From Methylococcales symbiont of Hymedesmia sp. n. MRB-2018 (lineage in GTDB: Bacteria; Pseudomonadota; Gammaproteobacteria; Methylococcales; Methylomonadaceae), in assembly GCA_003666385.1 (NCBI GenBank), contig QPIN01000063.1, positions 124,001 to 188,000 of the forward strand: a stretch of DNA of 64,000 bases, read 5' to 3'. The number at the start of each line of letters is the position of its first letter. The stretch's first letter is position 1. The position numbers and the translations under genes were made by a program. Below are positions 1-8,864 of the stretch, piece by piece. The notes under the pieces were generated by a model that was not told where the DNA came from, ran no database searches, and saw only the letters and a list, made by a program, of their open reading frames with translations.

Positions 1-1200
1 AATTAAGCGATTAAATGGGCGTATCCACACACCCGCATTTACAAATTGAACTTGTAATGTTTGTAGATCAATTTCATGATGCAATTCGACAACACCAATA
101 GCCCCTAAAACACGCACATCTTTAACCTGTGGAAGTTGTTTGCAAGGTGCTAAACCTGTTTTTAGATGTGTTTCTATTTGTTTGATTTGTTGCTGCCAAG
201 GAGAGTCTAGCAGTATTTTAAGACTGGCTAAAGCAACACTACAGGCTAGTGGGTTAGCCATAAATGTTGGGCCGTGCATAAAAAGCCCTGGTTCTCCATT
301 GCTGATGGTTTGGGCAATATGCTTTGTGCTTAATGTGGCAGCCAGTGTCATGTATCCGCCAGTGAGTGCTTTGCCTAGACAGAGAATGTCAGGTTCAATA
401 TCTGCATGTTCACAGGCAAATAACTTACCAGTACGACCAAAGCCCGTAGCAATTTCATCCAGAATCAGTAAAACATCATATTGCTTGCATAATATTTTGA
501 CTCGTTTTAAATATTCTGGCGAATAAAAATTCATACCACCAGCACCTTGTACAATCGGTTCTAAGATAATAGCGGCAATCTGCCGATGATGGTTTTTTAA
601 TTGTAAAGCAAGCGGTGCAATATCACTTTCTGAACAAGCTTGATCAAATCGGCAGGTGGGCGAATCTGCAAAAAACTGGGGGCATAAAGTGTTAGCAAAT
701 AAACTATGCATACCATTAACAGGATCACTAACAGACATCGCAGCAAAAGTATCACCATGATAACCTTGTCGAATAGTTAAAAACTTGTTTTTAATAGCCA
801 GGTTTTTTGCATACCAATATTGAATAGCCATTTTCATCGCCACTTCTACTGATACAGAGCCAGAATCAACAAAAAATACGGTTTGTAGACTTTTTGGGGT
901 AATGTCAACTAATTGAGTCGCCAAATCAACCGCAGGTTGATGGGTCAAACCACCAAACATAATATGCGCCATTTTTTGCAGTTGTTCAGTTATCGCCTGA
1001 TTTATCTGTGGATGGTTATAACCATGAATGGCACTCCACCAAGATGACATACCATCAATTAATATACGACCATCAAGTAATTTGATATGCACACCATCTG
1101 CAGATTCAACAGGATAAATTGGCTGATTAGAATCAATAGCACTGTAGGGGTGCCACACATATTGCTGGTCGTTTTTTAGTATTGATGAACGGTTTGTCAT
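1..1200 (-). CDS. bioA: Adenosylmethionine-8-amino-7-oxononanoate aminotransferase BioA, 3' end outside window
   Basis: PLP-dependent aminotransferase of biotin synthesis; converts KAPA to DAPA using S-adenosylmethionine as amino donor. Translating the minus strand from the ATG at 1200 gives 400 codons without a stop to the window edge. Recognisable BioA segments run in order: YVWHPYSAI near the N-terminus, SSWWSAIHGYNHP, the PLP-site stretch LILDEIATGFGRTG, GKALTGGYMTLAAT carrying the Schiff-base lysine, then GPTFMANPLAC and VWIRPFNRLI close to the edge. The family is about 430 residues, so roughly 30 C-terminal residues are missing. The gene stands apart from the aceE operon and points away from it. 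No other bio gene is visible here. Confidence 0.95.
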   Translation of the reverse strand, partial: MTNRSSILKNDQQYVWHPYSAIDSNQPIYPVESADGVHIKLLDGRILIDGMSSWWSAIHGYNHPQINQAITEQLQKMAHIMFGGLTHQPAVDLATQLVDITPKSLQTVFFVDSGSVSVEVAMKMAIQYWYAKNLAIKNKFLTIRQGYHGDTFAAMSVSDPVNGMHSLFANTLCPQFFADSPTCRFDQACSESDIAPLALQLKNHHRQIAAIILEPIVQGAGGMNFYSPEYLKRVKILCKQYDVLLILDEIATGFGRTGKLFACEHADIEPDILCLGKALTGGYMTLAATLSTKHIAQTISNGEPGLFMHGPTFMANPLACSVALASLKILLDSPWQQQIKQIETHLKTGLAPCKQLPQVKDVRVLGAIGVVELHHEIDLQTLQVQFVNAGVWIRPFNRLI

Positions 1201-1334
1201 TATTGACTATTATTTGGGCTGGTAAATTAGTGACGCTTTAAGTGGTCATCTGGATTTCTTGGTTAGCATTTTTCTTTGATTTGCAACCTATTCATCAAGT
1301 AATTGCCTAATGATTTTTTGATATTGCAATAAAT

Positions 1335-1369
1335 AAAACCGAACTAGATTAGGCTTCTAGTTCGGTTTT
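1335..1369. terminator. Perfect 14-bp hairpin, bidirectional terminator
   Basis: Arms 1335-1348 and 1356-1369 are perfect reverse complements around a 7-nt loop; the stem ends in A/T runs, so either strand yields a U-tract. It lies between the decayed lipoprotein gene (minus, ending at 1471) and bioA (minus, starting at 1200), where it would insulate bioA from upstream transcription. The remainder of 1201-1470 holds nothing I can identify. Confidence 0.7.
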
Positions 1370-1470
1370 TATGCTAACGCCCAGAGTAATTTAGCGATTT
1401 TATTGCGTTTCTTTGTAATTACAAGTGCCAAATCACGGAGTCTGGTGGGGATGTTGGTTATGTTAAAGTT

Positions 1471-1845
1471 TTAGCACTGAGGATCAATCACATAGCTAGT
1501 TTGAGTAAATTCCTGCCAAGCACCAGTTATTGCGCCATCAACAACGAGAATAGAAATGATTCCCCAGTCAAGGAGAATACCTAGCAAGGTTGTAGGATCA
1601 AATGATTTTTCTGGCGTAAATATACTGGTTTTACAGCCTTCTTTTTCAGCACGTATTACATAATTTTGTTTTTCTTGAATGTATAAACCGTACTTTCTTT
1701 GCCCATATACTGCTCATTAACAAAAATTTTAGCCTCTGAATCATTACTCCGAATATTAACTATGAGTCGTACCATTAAACATTGAGGCGCATCCTGTTGC
1801 AATAACACTAACTAATGCCATACTTGCTAAAGCTGATTTTTTCAT
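1471..1845 (-). pseudogene. Decayed small lipoprotein gene (GCAS-x-x-NGTT family), two frameshifts
   Basis: The minus strand from ATG 1845 reads a lipoprotein signal peptide ending ATGCASMFNGTTH, then hits a stop at once. In a shifted frame the sequence continues with VNIRSNDSEAKIFVNEQYMG and KESTVYT. A second shift restores IQEKQNYVIRAEKEGCKT, followed by FDPTTLLGILLDWGIISI, LVVDGAITGAWQ and a terminal SYVIDPQC before a TAA at 1471. The three pieces join into one small lipoprotein that I recognise from family memory (N-terminal lipobox, PEGA-like beta segment, hydrophobic C-terminal segment, final Cys). The first break needs a 2-nt deletion or 1-nt insertion, the second a 1-nt deletion. Two independent shifts argue for true decay over a single sequencing error. 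The function of the family is unknown to me. Confidence 0.75.
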
Positions 1846-1911
1846 AACTATCCATTGGTTGATTTTAAAAAACATAATGCGGTGTTCTGCTGGCTTCCAG
1901 TCAACTACGCA

Positions 1912-1950
1912 TTATCAGGATGCTGGAGCGGAGCGGAAGCATCCTGATAA
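1912..1950. repeat. Perfect 13-bp hairpin with purine-rich loop
   Basis: Arms 1912-1924 and 1938-1950 are exact reverse complements (TTATCAGGATGCT and its complement) around the 13-nt loop GGAGCGGAGCGGA. The loop contains tandem GGAGC/GGAGCG units. There is no T-run after either arm, so a plain terminator is unlikely; it looks like a REP-type palindromic unit. It lies upstream of the decayed lipoprotein gene in the 615-bp gap 1846-2460. Apart from this hairpin, the repeat copy at 2128-2247 and the aceE promoter region, I see nothing in that gap. Confidence 0.6.
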
Positions 1951-2127
1951 CCATTGATTAACAGGCATGCTTTCCCTACCAAGCATATATTAACTAGTAA
2001 TTCAGACAAATGTACCTTATTACCTTAATGCGGCTATGTCAAACAATCAAATACCAAGATTATTAGACGGAGTAAGCAATGTTATACGCTTAAAAACGTC
2101 ATACTCTCAGTACTCAGCGTAATTATT

Positions 2128-2247
2128 GCTCTTTTTATCCATCTTTGGCGTTGCAACTTAGCTCACACAGTCTGCTATGCTCTTTTCGTTGCACCTTAAA
2201 GATGAATAAAATCCTGTACAAGCTGAAGTGTTTATTTATTGCACGTT
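2128..2247. repeat. Dispersed ~120-bp imperfect palindrome, copy A
   Basis: Begins GCTCTTTTTATCCATCTT and ends near TTTATTTATTGCACGTT. The inner arms (about 2133-2157 and 2189-2212) are imperfect reverse complements, with GCGTTGCAAC on one side and GTTGCACCTTAAAGATG on the other. The centre holds a small hairpin CACAG-TCTG-CTATG. It is about 80-90 percent identical by eye to copies at 8461-8580 and 55794-55914, and there is no ORF inside. It resembles a MITE-like or large REP-like element lying upstream of the aceE promoter. Confidence 0.85.
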
Positions 2248-2349
2248 AGCTTAGTGATTTTTGAGGATTTATAAACAAACGAACGATATTTCTCTGAAAT
2301 TTTTAAAAAGCCTTATTGCCAGAATGATGGAACTACAATTTAATCGGTT

Positions 2350-2384
2350 TTAGAGTATATGAAAGCATGTATTTTCGGTATAAT
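2350..2384 (+). promoter_or_regulatory. Candidate promoter of the aceE-aceF-lpdA operon
   Basis: A consensus TATAAT lies at 2379-2384, about 77 nt before the aceE start. No good -35 hexamer sits at the expected distance, so the call rests on the -10 box and position. A ribosome binding site GGAG at 2449-2452 is 8 nt before the ATG at 2461. I cannot point to an obvious PdhR operator. Confidence 0.4.
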
Positions 2385-2460
2385 CGCAAGATTAAGCTAT
2401 TTTTGCTTGGGGATTAACTAAAGTAGTCATAGTATTAAGGTGAAAACTGGAGTTTTTTGA

Positions 2461-5139
2461 ATGAACAAAATGTTAATTACGGATGGCCTGGATCATGAAG
2501 ATATTGATCCGGTTGAAACACAGGAATGGATTGATGCATTACGATCTGTTATAGAAAAGGAAGGTCATCAACGTGCGCATTTTTTAGTCGATCAATTGCT
2601 GTCTTCAGCAAGAAAATTTGGCTCGGACATTCCTTTTAGTGCCAACACTGAATATCTGAATACTATTTCAGTCGAGCAACAACCGCAAATGCCAGGTGAT
2701 AGCACTATAGAACAGAAAGTACGCTCTTATATTCGCTGGAATGCCATGATGATGGTGTTGAGAGCCAACAAGCATACTAATGTCGGTGGACATATTGCCA
2801 GTTTTGCATCTGCTGCAACCCTTTACGATGTCGGTCAAAATCATTTTTGGCATGGTGCGACAGAAGAGAATCCAGGAGATTTGGTTTTTACCCAAGGTCA
2901 TTCTGCACCGGGTATGTATGCAAGAGCCTTTTTACAAGGTCGTCTAAGTAGTGATCAATTAGATAAATTTCGTCAGGAAGTTGATGGTAATGGCCTACCT
3001 TCATATCCCCATCCCTGGTTAATGTCTGATTTCTGGCAATTCCCTACCGTCTCTATGGGGCTAGGGCCTATTATGGCCATCTATCAGGCGCGTTTTATGC
3101 GTTATATCCAAGACCGTGGTTTTGCTGATACTTCTGAACGTAAAGTTTGGGCTTTTTTAGGCGATGGCGAAACTGATGAGCCAGAATCTCTCGGTGCTAT
3201 TGGAATGGCTGGTAGAGAACGCCTAGACAATTTGGTTTTTGTTATTAACTGTAACTTACAACGTCTGGATGGTCCTGTTCGCGGTAATGGTAAGATTATT
3301 CAAGAATTGGAAGCTGAATTTCGTGGTGCGGGTTGGCAAGTGATTAAAGTGGTATGGGGACATGGTTGGGATGCTCTCTTGGCACGTGATAAAGAAGGTT
3401 TATTAGCCAAGCGCATGATGGAGTGTGTCGATGGAGATTATCAGACTTTTAAATCTAAAGACGGTGCTTATGTTCGGGAACATTTCTTCAATACTGCTGA
3501 ATTAAAAGCGATGGTCAGTGATTGGTCAGATAATGATATCTGGCGATTAGATCGTGGAGGACACGATCCTTTCAAAGTATTTGCCGCTTATCAAAAAGCA
3601 ATTAATCACAAAGGACAGCCCACTGTTATTTTAGCCAAAACCATCAAAGGTTACGGTATGGGATCATCAGGTGAGGCACAAAATACTTCACACCAACAAA
3701 AAAAAATGAGTATGGAGTCGCTGAGACGCTTCAAAGAAAAATATTCATTACCAGTAGAAGACTCAGAATTAGAAGGGCTACCGTATCTTAAATTCGCAGA
3801 AGGTTCAGTAGAATTGGATTACATGATGACCAAACGTAAGGAATTAGGCGGTTATATTCCTTCCAGACGAACTCAAACCATTCCTTTGGATGTACCTGCT
3901 TTGGCAGACTTCAAGCCCTTATTAGCAGGAACCGGTAAAGGACATGAAAGTTCAACCACGATGGCTTTTGTACGCATGCTGGGTATTCTGGTTAAAGATA
4001 AGAATATTGGTAAACGCATAGTACCGATTGTACCAGATGAATCACGTACCTTTGGCATGGAAGGCATGTTCAGACAGTTAGGTATTTGGTCTCAAGTGGG
4101 TCAGTTATATACGCCTCAAGATGCTGAACAATTAATGTATTACAAAGAAGATAAACACGGACAAGTTTTACAAGAAGGGATTAATGAAGCAGGTGGCATG
4201 TGTGACTGGATAGCTGCTGGAACAGCGTATTCTGCGCATAATGTACCGCTGATTCCTTTTTATATTTTTTATTCTATGTTTGGTTTTCAACGCGTGGCTG
4301 ATCTTATCTGGGCTGCTGGCGATCAATGTACGCGTGGCTTCTTATTAGGTGCCACAGCAGGTAGAACAACACTGAATGGTGAAGGTCTGCAACATGAAGA
4401 TGGCCATAGTCAGGTTTATGCTGCAACTGTACCGAACTGTGTATCTTATGATCCGACTTTTGCTTATGAAGTGGCAGTGATCATTCAGGACGGTATGAAA
4501 CGTATGTATGTTGATCGGGAAAATGTTTTTTATTACATCACGGTGATGAATGAAAACTATGGACAACCTGCATTACCCAAAGGGGCTGAAGAAAATATTC
4601 TGAAAGGTATGTATTTATTTCAGAAAGGTAAAAATAACAAATCACCACGTGTACAGTTATTAGGTTCAGGTACTATTCTTAATGAATCTGTCGCGGCTGC
4701 ACAGTTATTGAGAGATGATTGGAAAGTAGAAGCAGATATTTGGAGTTGCCCAAGTTTTAATGCGTTAGGCAAAGATGGTCAAAGTTGTGAGCGTTGGAAT
4801 CGCCTGCACCCAACAGAAGTAGCTAAGGTATCTCATGTTACTCGTTGTTTAAGTGATGCTGAGGGACCGGTAATAGCCAGTACTGATTATGTCCGTGCTT
4901 TTGCTGAACAAATCAGAGCTTATGTGCCTAGATCTTATACAGTATTAGGTGCTGATGGTTTTGGTCGATCCGACACGCGTGAAAACTTACGCCTTTTCTT
5001 TGAAATAAACCGATACCACATTGTGATTGCCGCACTAAAAAGTTTGGCCGATAACGGAAAATTCGATTTGACTAAAATTGATGTCGCTATTGCAAAATAT
5101 AATATTAACCCTGATATATCAGCGCCCTGGCTGGTCTAA
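2461..5139 (+). CDS. aceE: Pyruvate dehydrogenase E1 component (homodimeric type)
   Basis: Thiamine-diphosphate-dependent decarboxylase that oxidises pyruvate and acetylates the lipoyl group of E2. At 892 residues it matches the homodimeric gammaproteobacterial type (E. coli about 887), not the alpha/beta type. The ThDP-binding motif starts with GDGE at 234-237 and ends with the NCNLQRLDG stretch about 30 residues later. The N-terminus (DPVETQEWIDALRSVIEKEG) is the E2-docking region usual for the family. The ATG at 2461 follows a GGAG ribosome binding site. It heads the operon; aceF starts 11 nt after the stop. Confidence 0.98.
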   Translation: MNKMLITDGLDHEDIDPVETQEWIDALRSVIEKEGHQRAHFLVDQLLSSARKFGSDIPFSANTEYLNTISVEQQPQMPGDSTIEQKVRSYIRWNAMMMVLRANKHTNVGGHIASFASAATLYDVGQNHFWHGATEENPGDLVFTQGHSAPGMYARAFLQGRLSSDQLDKFRQEVDGNGLPSYPHPWLMSDFWQFPTVSMGLGPIMAIYQARFMRYIQDRGFADTSERKVWAFLGDGETDEPESLGAIGMAGRERLDNLVFVINCNLQRLDGPVRGNGKIIQELEAEFRGAGWQVIKVVWGHGWDALLARDKEGLLAKRMMECVDGDYQTFKSKDGAYVREHFFNTAELKAMVSDWSDNDIWRLDRGGHDPFKVFAAYQKAINHKGQPTVILAKTIKGYGMGSSGEAQNTSHQQKKMSMESLRRFKEKYSLPVEDSELEGLPYLKFAEGSVELDYMMTKRKELGGYIPSRRTQTIPLDVPALADFKPLLAGTGKGHESSTTMAFVRMLGILVKDKNIGKRIVPIVPDESRTFGMEGMFRQLGIWSQVGQLYTPQDAEQLMYYKEDKHGQVLQEGINEAGGMCDWIAAGTAYSAHNVPLIPFYIFYSMFGFQRVADLIWAAGDQCTRGFLLGATAGRTTLNGEGLQHEDGHSQVYAATVPNCVSYDPTFAYEVAVIIQDGMKRMYVDRENVFYYITVMNENYGQPALPKGAEENILKGMYLFQKGKNNKSPRVQLLGSGTILNESVAAAQLLRDDWKVEADIWSCPSFNALGKDGQSCERWNRLHPTEVAKVSHVTRCLSDAEGPVIASTDYVRAFAEQIRAYVPRSYTVLGADGFGRSDTRENLRLFFEINRYHIVIAALKSLADNGKFDLTKIDVAIAKYNINPDISAPWLV

Positions 5140-5150
5140 GAGTTTAAATA

Positions 5151-6410
5151 ATGAGTGAATTAACAGAAATTAAAATCCCTGATTTGGGTGGTGCTGATTC
5201 CGTTGAGATTGTTGAGGTTCTGATTAAAGCGGGTGATACCGTTGAAAAAGAACAAACCTTGGCAGTTATGGAAAGCGATAAAGCCACGATGGATTTACCT
5301 GCAAATGAGGCAGGGACAATTCAGAAAGTGCTTTTTAAAGTCGGTGATAAGGTGTCTCAAGGTACTTTAGTTGCTATGTTGCAAGCTGGAGCCAATGTAG
5401 CAACACCTGCTGAAAAAAAATCTAGGGAAGCGACTAAAATTGAGAAACCAGCCGAAGCAAAACCTGCACGGGTTCAAACAGTGCCTGAAGTTAAAGCATC
5501 GGTAGTTAGCAATAGCCAAGCACATGCCACACCCTGTGTACGTTTATTCGCCAGAGAATTAGGCGTGGATTTATCTAAGATCACTCAGGGTAGCGGACGT
5601 AAAGACCGCATTCTTAAAGAAGATGTCCAGGTATATGTAAAAAAAGCAATGTCGCAAGGTGCTGTACAGGTTACTGGAGTCGGCATCCCACCTATTCCTA
5701 AAGTTGATTTTAGCCAATTTGGTGAAACAGAAGTTCAAGCACTAAGCAAGATTAAACATTTAACAGGCGACCATATGGTTCGCGTCTGTTTGAATGTACC
5801 GATGGTGACGCAGCATGATGAAGTTGATATTACTGAAATGGAAGCGTTTAGACAAAACACTAATTCAGGAAAACCAGAAATCAAATTAACGGGTTTGGTT
5901 TTTATTATCAAAGCTTTGGTAACTGCACTGCAAAAATTTCCACAATTTAACAGTTCGCTTTCTGCTGATGGACAGTCCTTAATCTATAAGAAATATTTTA
6001 ATATTGGGATTGCGGTTGAAACCCCCAATGGTTTGACGGTTCCCGTGATACACGGTGCTGATAAAATGAGTCTTAATCAATTATCAGCTGCTTTAGGTGA
6101 TTTAAGTAGCAAAGCCCGTAACGGCAAATTGCCACCTTCTGCGATGCAAGGCGGTTGTATGACTATCTCTAGTTTAGGCGGTATTGGCGGTACTGCATTT
6201 ACCCCGATAGTGAATGCGCCAGAAGTGGCTATCTTAGGTGTTAGTCGTTCTAAAATGCAACCAGTTTGGAAGGCTACAGAATTTATTCCCCGTTTAATGT
6301 TGCCTTTGGACTTAAGCTACGATCATCGTGTCATTGATGGTGCAGAAGCAGCACGATTCTTAGTGGCATTAACTCAGTATTTAGGTGATATTCGCCGATT
6401 ATTATTATAA
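5151..6410 (+). CDS. aceF: Dihydrolipoyllysine acetyltransferase (PDH E2), single lipoyl domain
   Basis: E2 core enzyme that moves the acetyl group from lipoyl-lysine to coenzyme A. Domains in order: one lipoyl domain at about 3-78 with modifiable Lys44 in ESDKATMDLP; an Ala/Pro/Lys-rich linker about 80-120; a peripheral subunit-binding domain about 125-162 (HATPCVRLFARELG...); and the catalytic domain to the end, with His392 and Asp396 in DHRVIDG. At 419 residues it is much shorter than E. coli AceF (about 630), which carries three lipoyl domains. The reading frame is clean, so this is a natural short form. It sits between aceE and lpdA. Confidence 0.97.
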   Translation: MSELTEIKIPDLGGADSVEIVEVLIKAGDTVEKEQTLAVMESDKATMDLPANEAGTIQKVLFKVGDKVSQGTLVAMLQAGANVATPAEKKSREATKIEKPAEAKPARVQTVPEVKASVVSNSQAHATPCVRLFARELGVDLSKITQGSGRKDRILKEDVQVYVKKAMSQGAVQVTGVGIPPIPKVDFSQFGETEVQALSKIKHLTGDHMVRVCLNVPMVTQHDEVDITEMEAFRQNTNSGKPEIKLTGLVFIIKALVTALQKFPQFNSSLSADGQSLIYKKYFNIGIAVETPNGLTVPVIHGADKMSLNQLSAALGDLSSKARNGKLPPSAMQGGCMTISSLGGIGGTAFTPIVNAPEVAILGVSRSKMQPVWKATEFIPRLMLPLDLSYDHRVIDGAEAARFLVALTQYLGDIRRLLL

Positions 6411-6428
6411 ACAGGGAGTCAAAATATT

Positions 6429-7844
6429 ATGAGCGATACACAACATGCAGAAGTTTTAATTTTAGGTGGCGGCCCTGGTGGTTATACCGCTGCATTTCGT
6501 GCCGCAGATTTAGGTAAAAAAGTCACTTTAATTGAACGCTATCCAGTGATTGGTGGTGTTTGTCTTAATGTCGGCTGTATTCCTTCAAAAGCTTTATTAC
6601 ACATGGCTCAAATCATTCATGAAGTGGATGAAGTGGCCAATCATGGTATCAGCTATGGCAAACCCAGTTTTGAATTAGACAAAATCAAAGGCTGGAAAGA
6701 AAGTGTAACTAAATCTTTAAATACTGGTCTGGCAGGGCTTATCAAACAACGCAAAATTACCTTGCTACATGGTGTGGGTTCATTTGCCTCCGCCAATTCT
6801 ATTGTGGTGGATTCAGAATCAGGTAGTCAAACCATTACCTTTGATAATGCCATTATTGCAGCGGGTTCTCAACCGACTAAAATCCCCGTATTTCCAAATG
6901 ATGACCCCAGATTATGGGATTCAACTGATGCATTAAAGTTGCATGAAGTGCCTAAAAAACTATTGATTGTTGGTGGGGGCATTATTGGTTTAGAAATGGC
7001 AACAATTTATCATGCCTTGGGTTCAAAAATCAGCGTGGTTGAATTGATGGATCAAATCATTCCAGGTTGTGATACCGATTTAGTTCGACCCCTACATAAA
7101 CGTATTAAAAAACAATACGAGAATATCTGGTTAGAAACTAAAGTGGAAGAAATAAAACCATTAAAGAAAGGTTTAAAAGTGACTTTCTCTGGTAAAAAAG
7201 CACCTGAGTCAGAAACTTTCGATGCAGTTTTAGTCGCAGTCGGGCGTAGACCCAATGGCTTTAAAATAGCTGCAGATAAGGCGGGTGTTGAAGTTGATGA
7301 CATGGGCTTTATTAATGTTGATGAACAACAAAAAACCAATCTTGACAATATTTTTGCTATTGGTGATATAGCGGGTAATCCCATGTTGGCGCATAAAGCG
7401 GTACATGAAGGTAAAGTCGCAGCAGAAGTAATTTCTGGTATTAAATCTGGTTTTGATGCCTTAACTATTCCAGCGGTAGCTTATACCGATCCAGAGGTTA
7501 CTTGGATGGGCTTGACTGAAAATCAGGCGAAAAAAGAGGGTATTGAATATGATAAAGCTTCTTTTCCTTGGGCGGCTAGTGGTCGTTCACTCAGCTTAGG
7601 TAGAAATGAAGGTATTACCAAAATATTATGCGATAAAGAAACGGGGCGAGTATTAGGTGCAGGTATGGTAGGTCCTAATGCTGGTGAATTAATAGCCGAA
7701 GCTGTTTTAGCCTTGGAAATGGGTGCTGATGCAGAGGATATCGGTTTATCCATTCACCCACATCCATCTTTATCCGAGACCTTTGGCTTTGCCGCTGAAA
7801 TGATTACTGGAACAATTACTGATTTATATATCAAGAAAAAATAA
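6429..7844 (+). CDS. lpdA: Dihydrolipoyl dehydrogenase (E3)
   Basis: FAD- and NAD-dependent disulfide oxidoreductase that reoxidises dihydrolipoamide in 2-oxoacid dehydrogenase complexes. Seen: FAD-binding GGGPGGYTAAFRAADLG near residue 13, the redox-active pair Cys45/Cys50 in GGVCLNVGCIPSKA, the NAD-binding GGGIIGLEMA near 180, the second FAD motif ending in FAIGDIAG, and catalytic His445 with Glu450 in HPHPSLSE. Length 471 is normal, and there is no N-terminal lipoyl extension. A GGGAG ribosome binding site lies about 12 nt before the ATG. It is the third gene of the PDH operon and may also serve oxoglutarate dehydrogenase and the glycine cleavage system. Confidence 0.98.
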   Translation: MSDTQHAEVLILGGGPGGYTAAFRAADLGKKVTLIERYPVIGGVCLNVGCIPSKALLHMAQIIHEVDEVANHGISYGKPSFELDKIKGWKESVTKSLNTGLAGLIKQRKITLLHGVGSFASANSIVVDSESGSQTITFDNAIIAAGSQPTKIPVFPNDDPRLWDSTDALKLHEVPKKLLIVGGGIIGLEMATIYHALGSKISVVELMDQIIPGCDTDLVRPLHKRIKKQYENIWLETKVEEIKPLKKGLKVTFSGKKAPESETFDAVLVAVGRRPNGFKIAADKAGVEVDDMGFINVDEQQKTNLDNIFAIGDIAGNPMLAHKAVHEGKVAAEVISGIKSGFDALTIPAVAYTDPEVTWMGLTENQAKKEGIEYDKASFPWAASGRSLSLGRNEGITKILCDKETGRVLGAGMVGPNAGELIAEAVLALEMGADAEDIGLSIHPHPSLSETFGFAAEMITGTITDLYIKKK

Positions 7845-7943
7845 TCAAACAATAGGGTGGATGAGGGATAGCGTTATTCATCGCCTTACTTTTGAAATTT
7901 GTCTGATTACGCCAATTTACATTAATTTAACTAGCCAAAAAAT

Positions 7944-8426
7944 ATGACAGTTAACGATAAAAACTTTAAAAATGCACTTAAGTTGTGGGCAAGTGGCGTT
8001 ACCGTAGTAACTGCACAAACGGAAAAATTCGGTTTAAAAGGTATGACAGCAACATCTTTTAGCAGTGTATCTATAGATCCACCACAAATTTTGGTGTGCA
8101 TTAATAAAACAGCGGATACGGGTGATGCGGTATTCGATGGTAAATCATTTGCAGTTAATATTTTAATGGTTGAGCAACAAGAAGTATCTAATCAGTTTGC
8201 TGGTGGAGCTACTCAAGAAGAACGTTTTGCTAATGTGAAGTGGCATACAGGTGATACAGGTCCGCCTGTATTTGATGATGCTTTAGCATCAATAGAATGT
8301 ACAGTAGTTCAGCAAGTATTAGCAGGTACTCATTGGGTAGTGATTGGCGAAGTGCAGAATGTTAATTGTCAAAATGGGAAGCCTTTGCTTTATTATAACT
8401 CTGCATATGGAGAATTAAGTAGCTAA
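7944..8426 (+). CDS. Flavin reductase-like domain protein (FMN-binding split barrel)
   Basis: A 160-residue protein of the flavin reductase-like family (relatives of HpaC and of NADH:flavin reductases paired with two-component monooxygenases). The N-terminal LWASGVTVVTAQ and GMTATSFSSVSIDPPQILVC form the flavin-binding part. The C-terminal half carries GTHWVVIGEVQNV and PLLYYNSAYG, the usual strand-helix ending. It most likely passes electrons from NAD(P)H to free or bound flavin. No partner monooxygenase is adjacent, so the physiological acceptor is unknown. It starts 99 nt after lpdA and may have its own promoter. Confidence 0.85.
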   Translation: MTVNDKNFKNALKLWASGVTVVTAQTEKFGLKGMTATSFSSVSIDPPQILVCINKTADTGDAVFDGKSFAVNILMVEQQEVSNQFAGGATQEERFANVKWHTGDTGPPVFDDALASIECTVVQQVLAGTHWVVIGEVQNVNCQNGKPLLYYNSAYGELSS

Positions 8427-8460
8427 GGCAACTGGCAACAAATAACTCACCTGTCTTGTT

Positions 8461-8580
8461 GCTCTTTTTATCCATCTTAGGCGTTGCAACTTAGCTCACA
8501 TAGTCTACTATGCTCCCTTCGTTGCACCTTAAAGATGAATAAAAATCCTGCACAAGCGGAGATGTTATTTATTGCGCGTT
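8461..8580. repeat. Dispersed ~120-bp imperfect palindrome, copy B
   Basis: Same start (GCTCTTTTTATCCATCTT) and same end (TTATTTATTGCGCGTT) as the copies at 2128 and 55794. The central hairpin reads CATAG-TCTA-CTATG, perfectly paired here. The flanks also show weak outer complementarity (AACAAATAACTC before, ATGTTATTTATTG near the end). It begins 34 nt after the stop of the flavin reductase gene. Confidence 0.85.
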
Positions 8581-8864
8581 ACCGCGTTACTTAATAACCC
8601 ATGAAGGAGGTCACTGGACTTTGAATATCATGAACCACCATCGTGTTGCAAAAAAAACGAGCGAGAGCCATTGTATGCACGAAAGAAAAGGATAAGAAAA
8701 AACCAGCATTCAGAATGATTCTTTTATTATTTGAGATAATTTTATTTTTTCTTCCTCAGAAGTCTCTGTTTATGTATGGGAACTATCTATATGCAGCCTT
8801 TATTAATTAAAGGTAAAATAACGCTTACAAACTTTTATTTCAAACTAAAACTCGGAAAAATACC
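8581..8864. other. Gene-poor spacer upstream of the ferredoxin, with a tiny ORF behind a strong Shine-Dalgarno
   Basis: After repeat copy B the spacer contains AAGGAGG at 8604-8610, followed 10 nt later by TTG at 8621 and in the same frame ATG at 8630. That frame closes at 8695, giving 21-24 residues rich in His, Lys and Ser (starting MNHHRVAKKTS). No homology is recognised. It could be a leader peptide or chance. The rest, up to the ferredoxin start, is A/T-rich with no clear promoter consensus. Confidence 0.3.

Noticed and set aside
140..526. Plus-strand open frame of 128 codons
   Set aside because: It lies opposite bioA, whose minus-strand translation is unmistakable; the plus frame has no recognisable protein features.
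1380..1440. Possible transposase-like remnant on the minus strand (RDLALVITKKRNKIAKLLWA)
   Set aside because: Only about 22 residues, no start, no inverted repeats and no family I can name with confidence.
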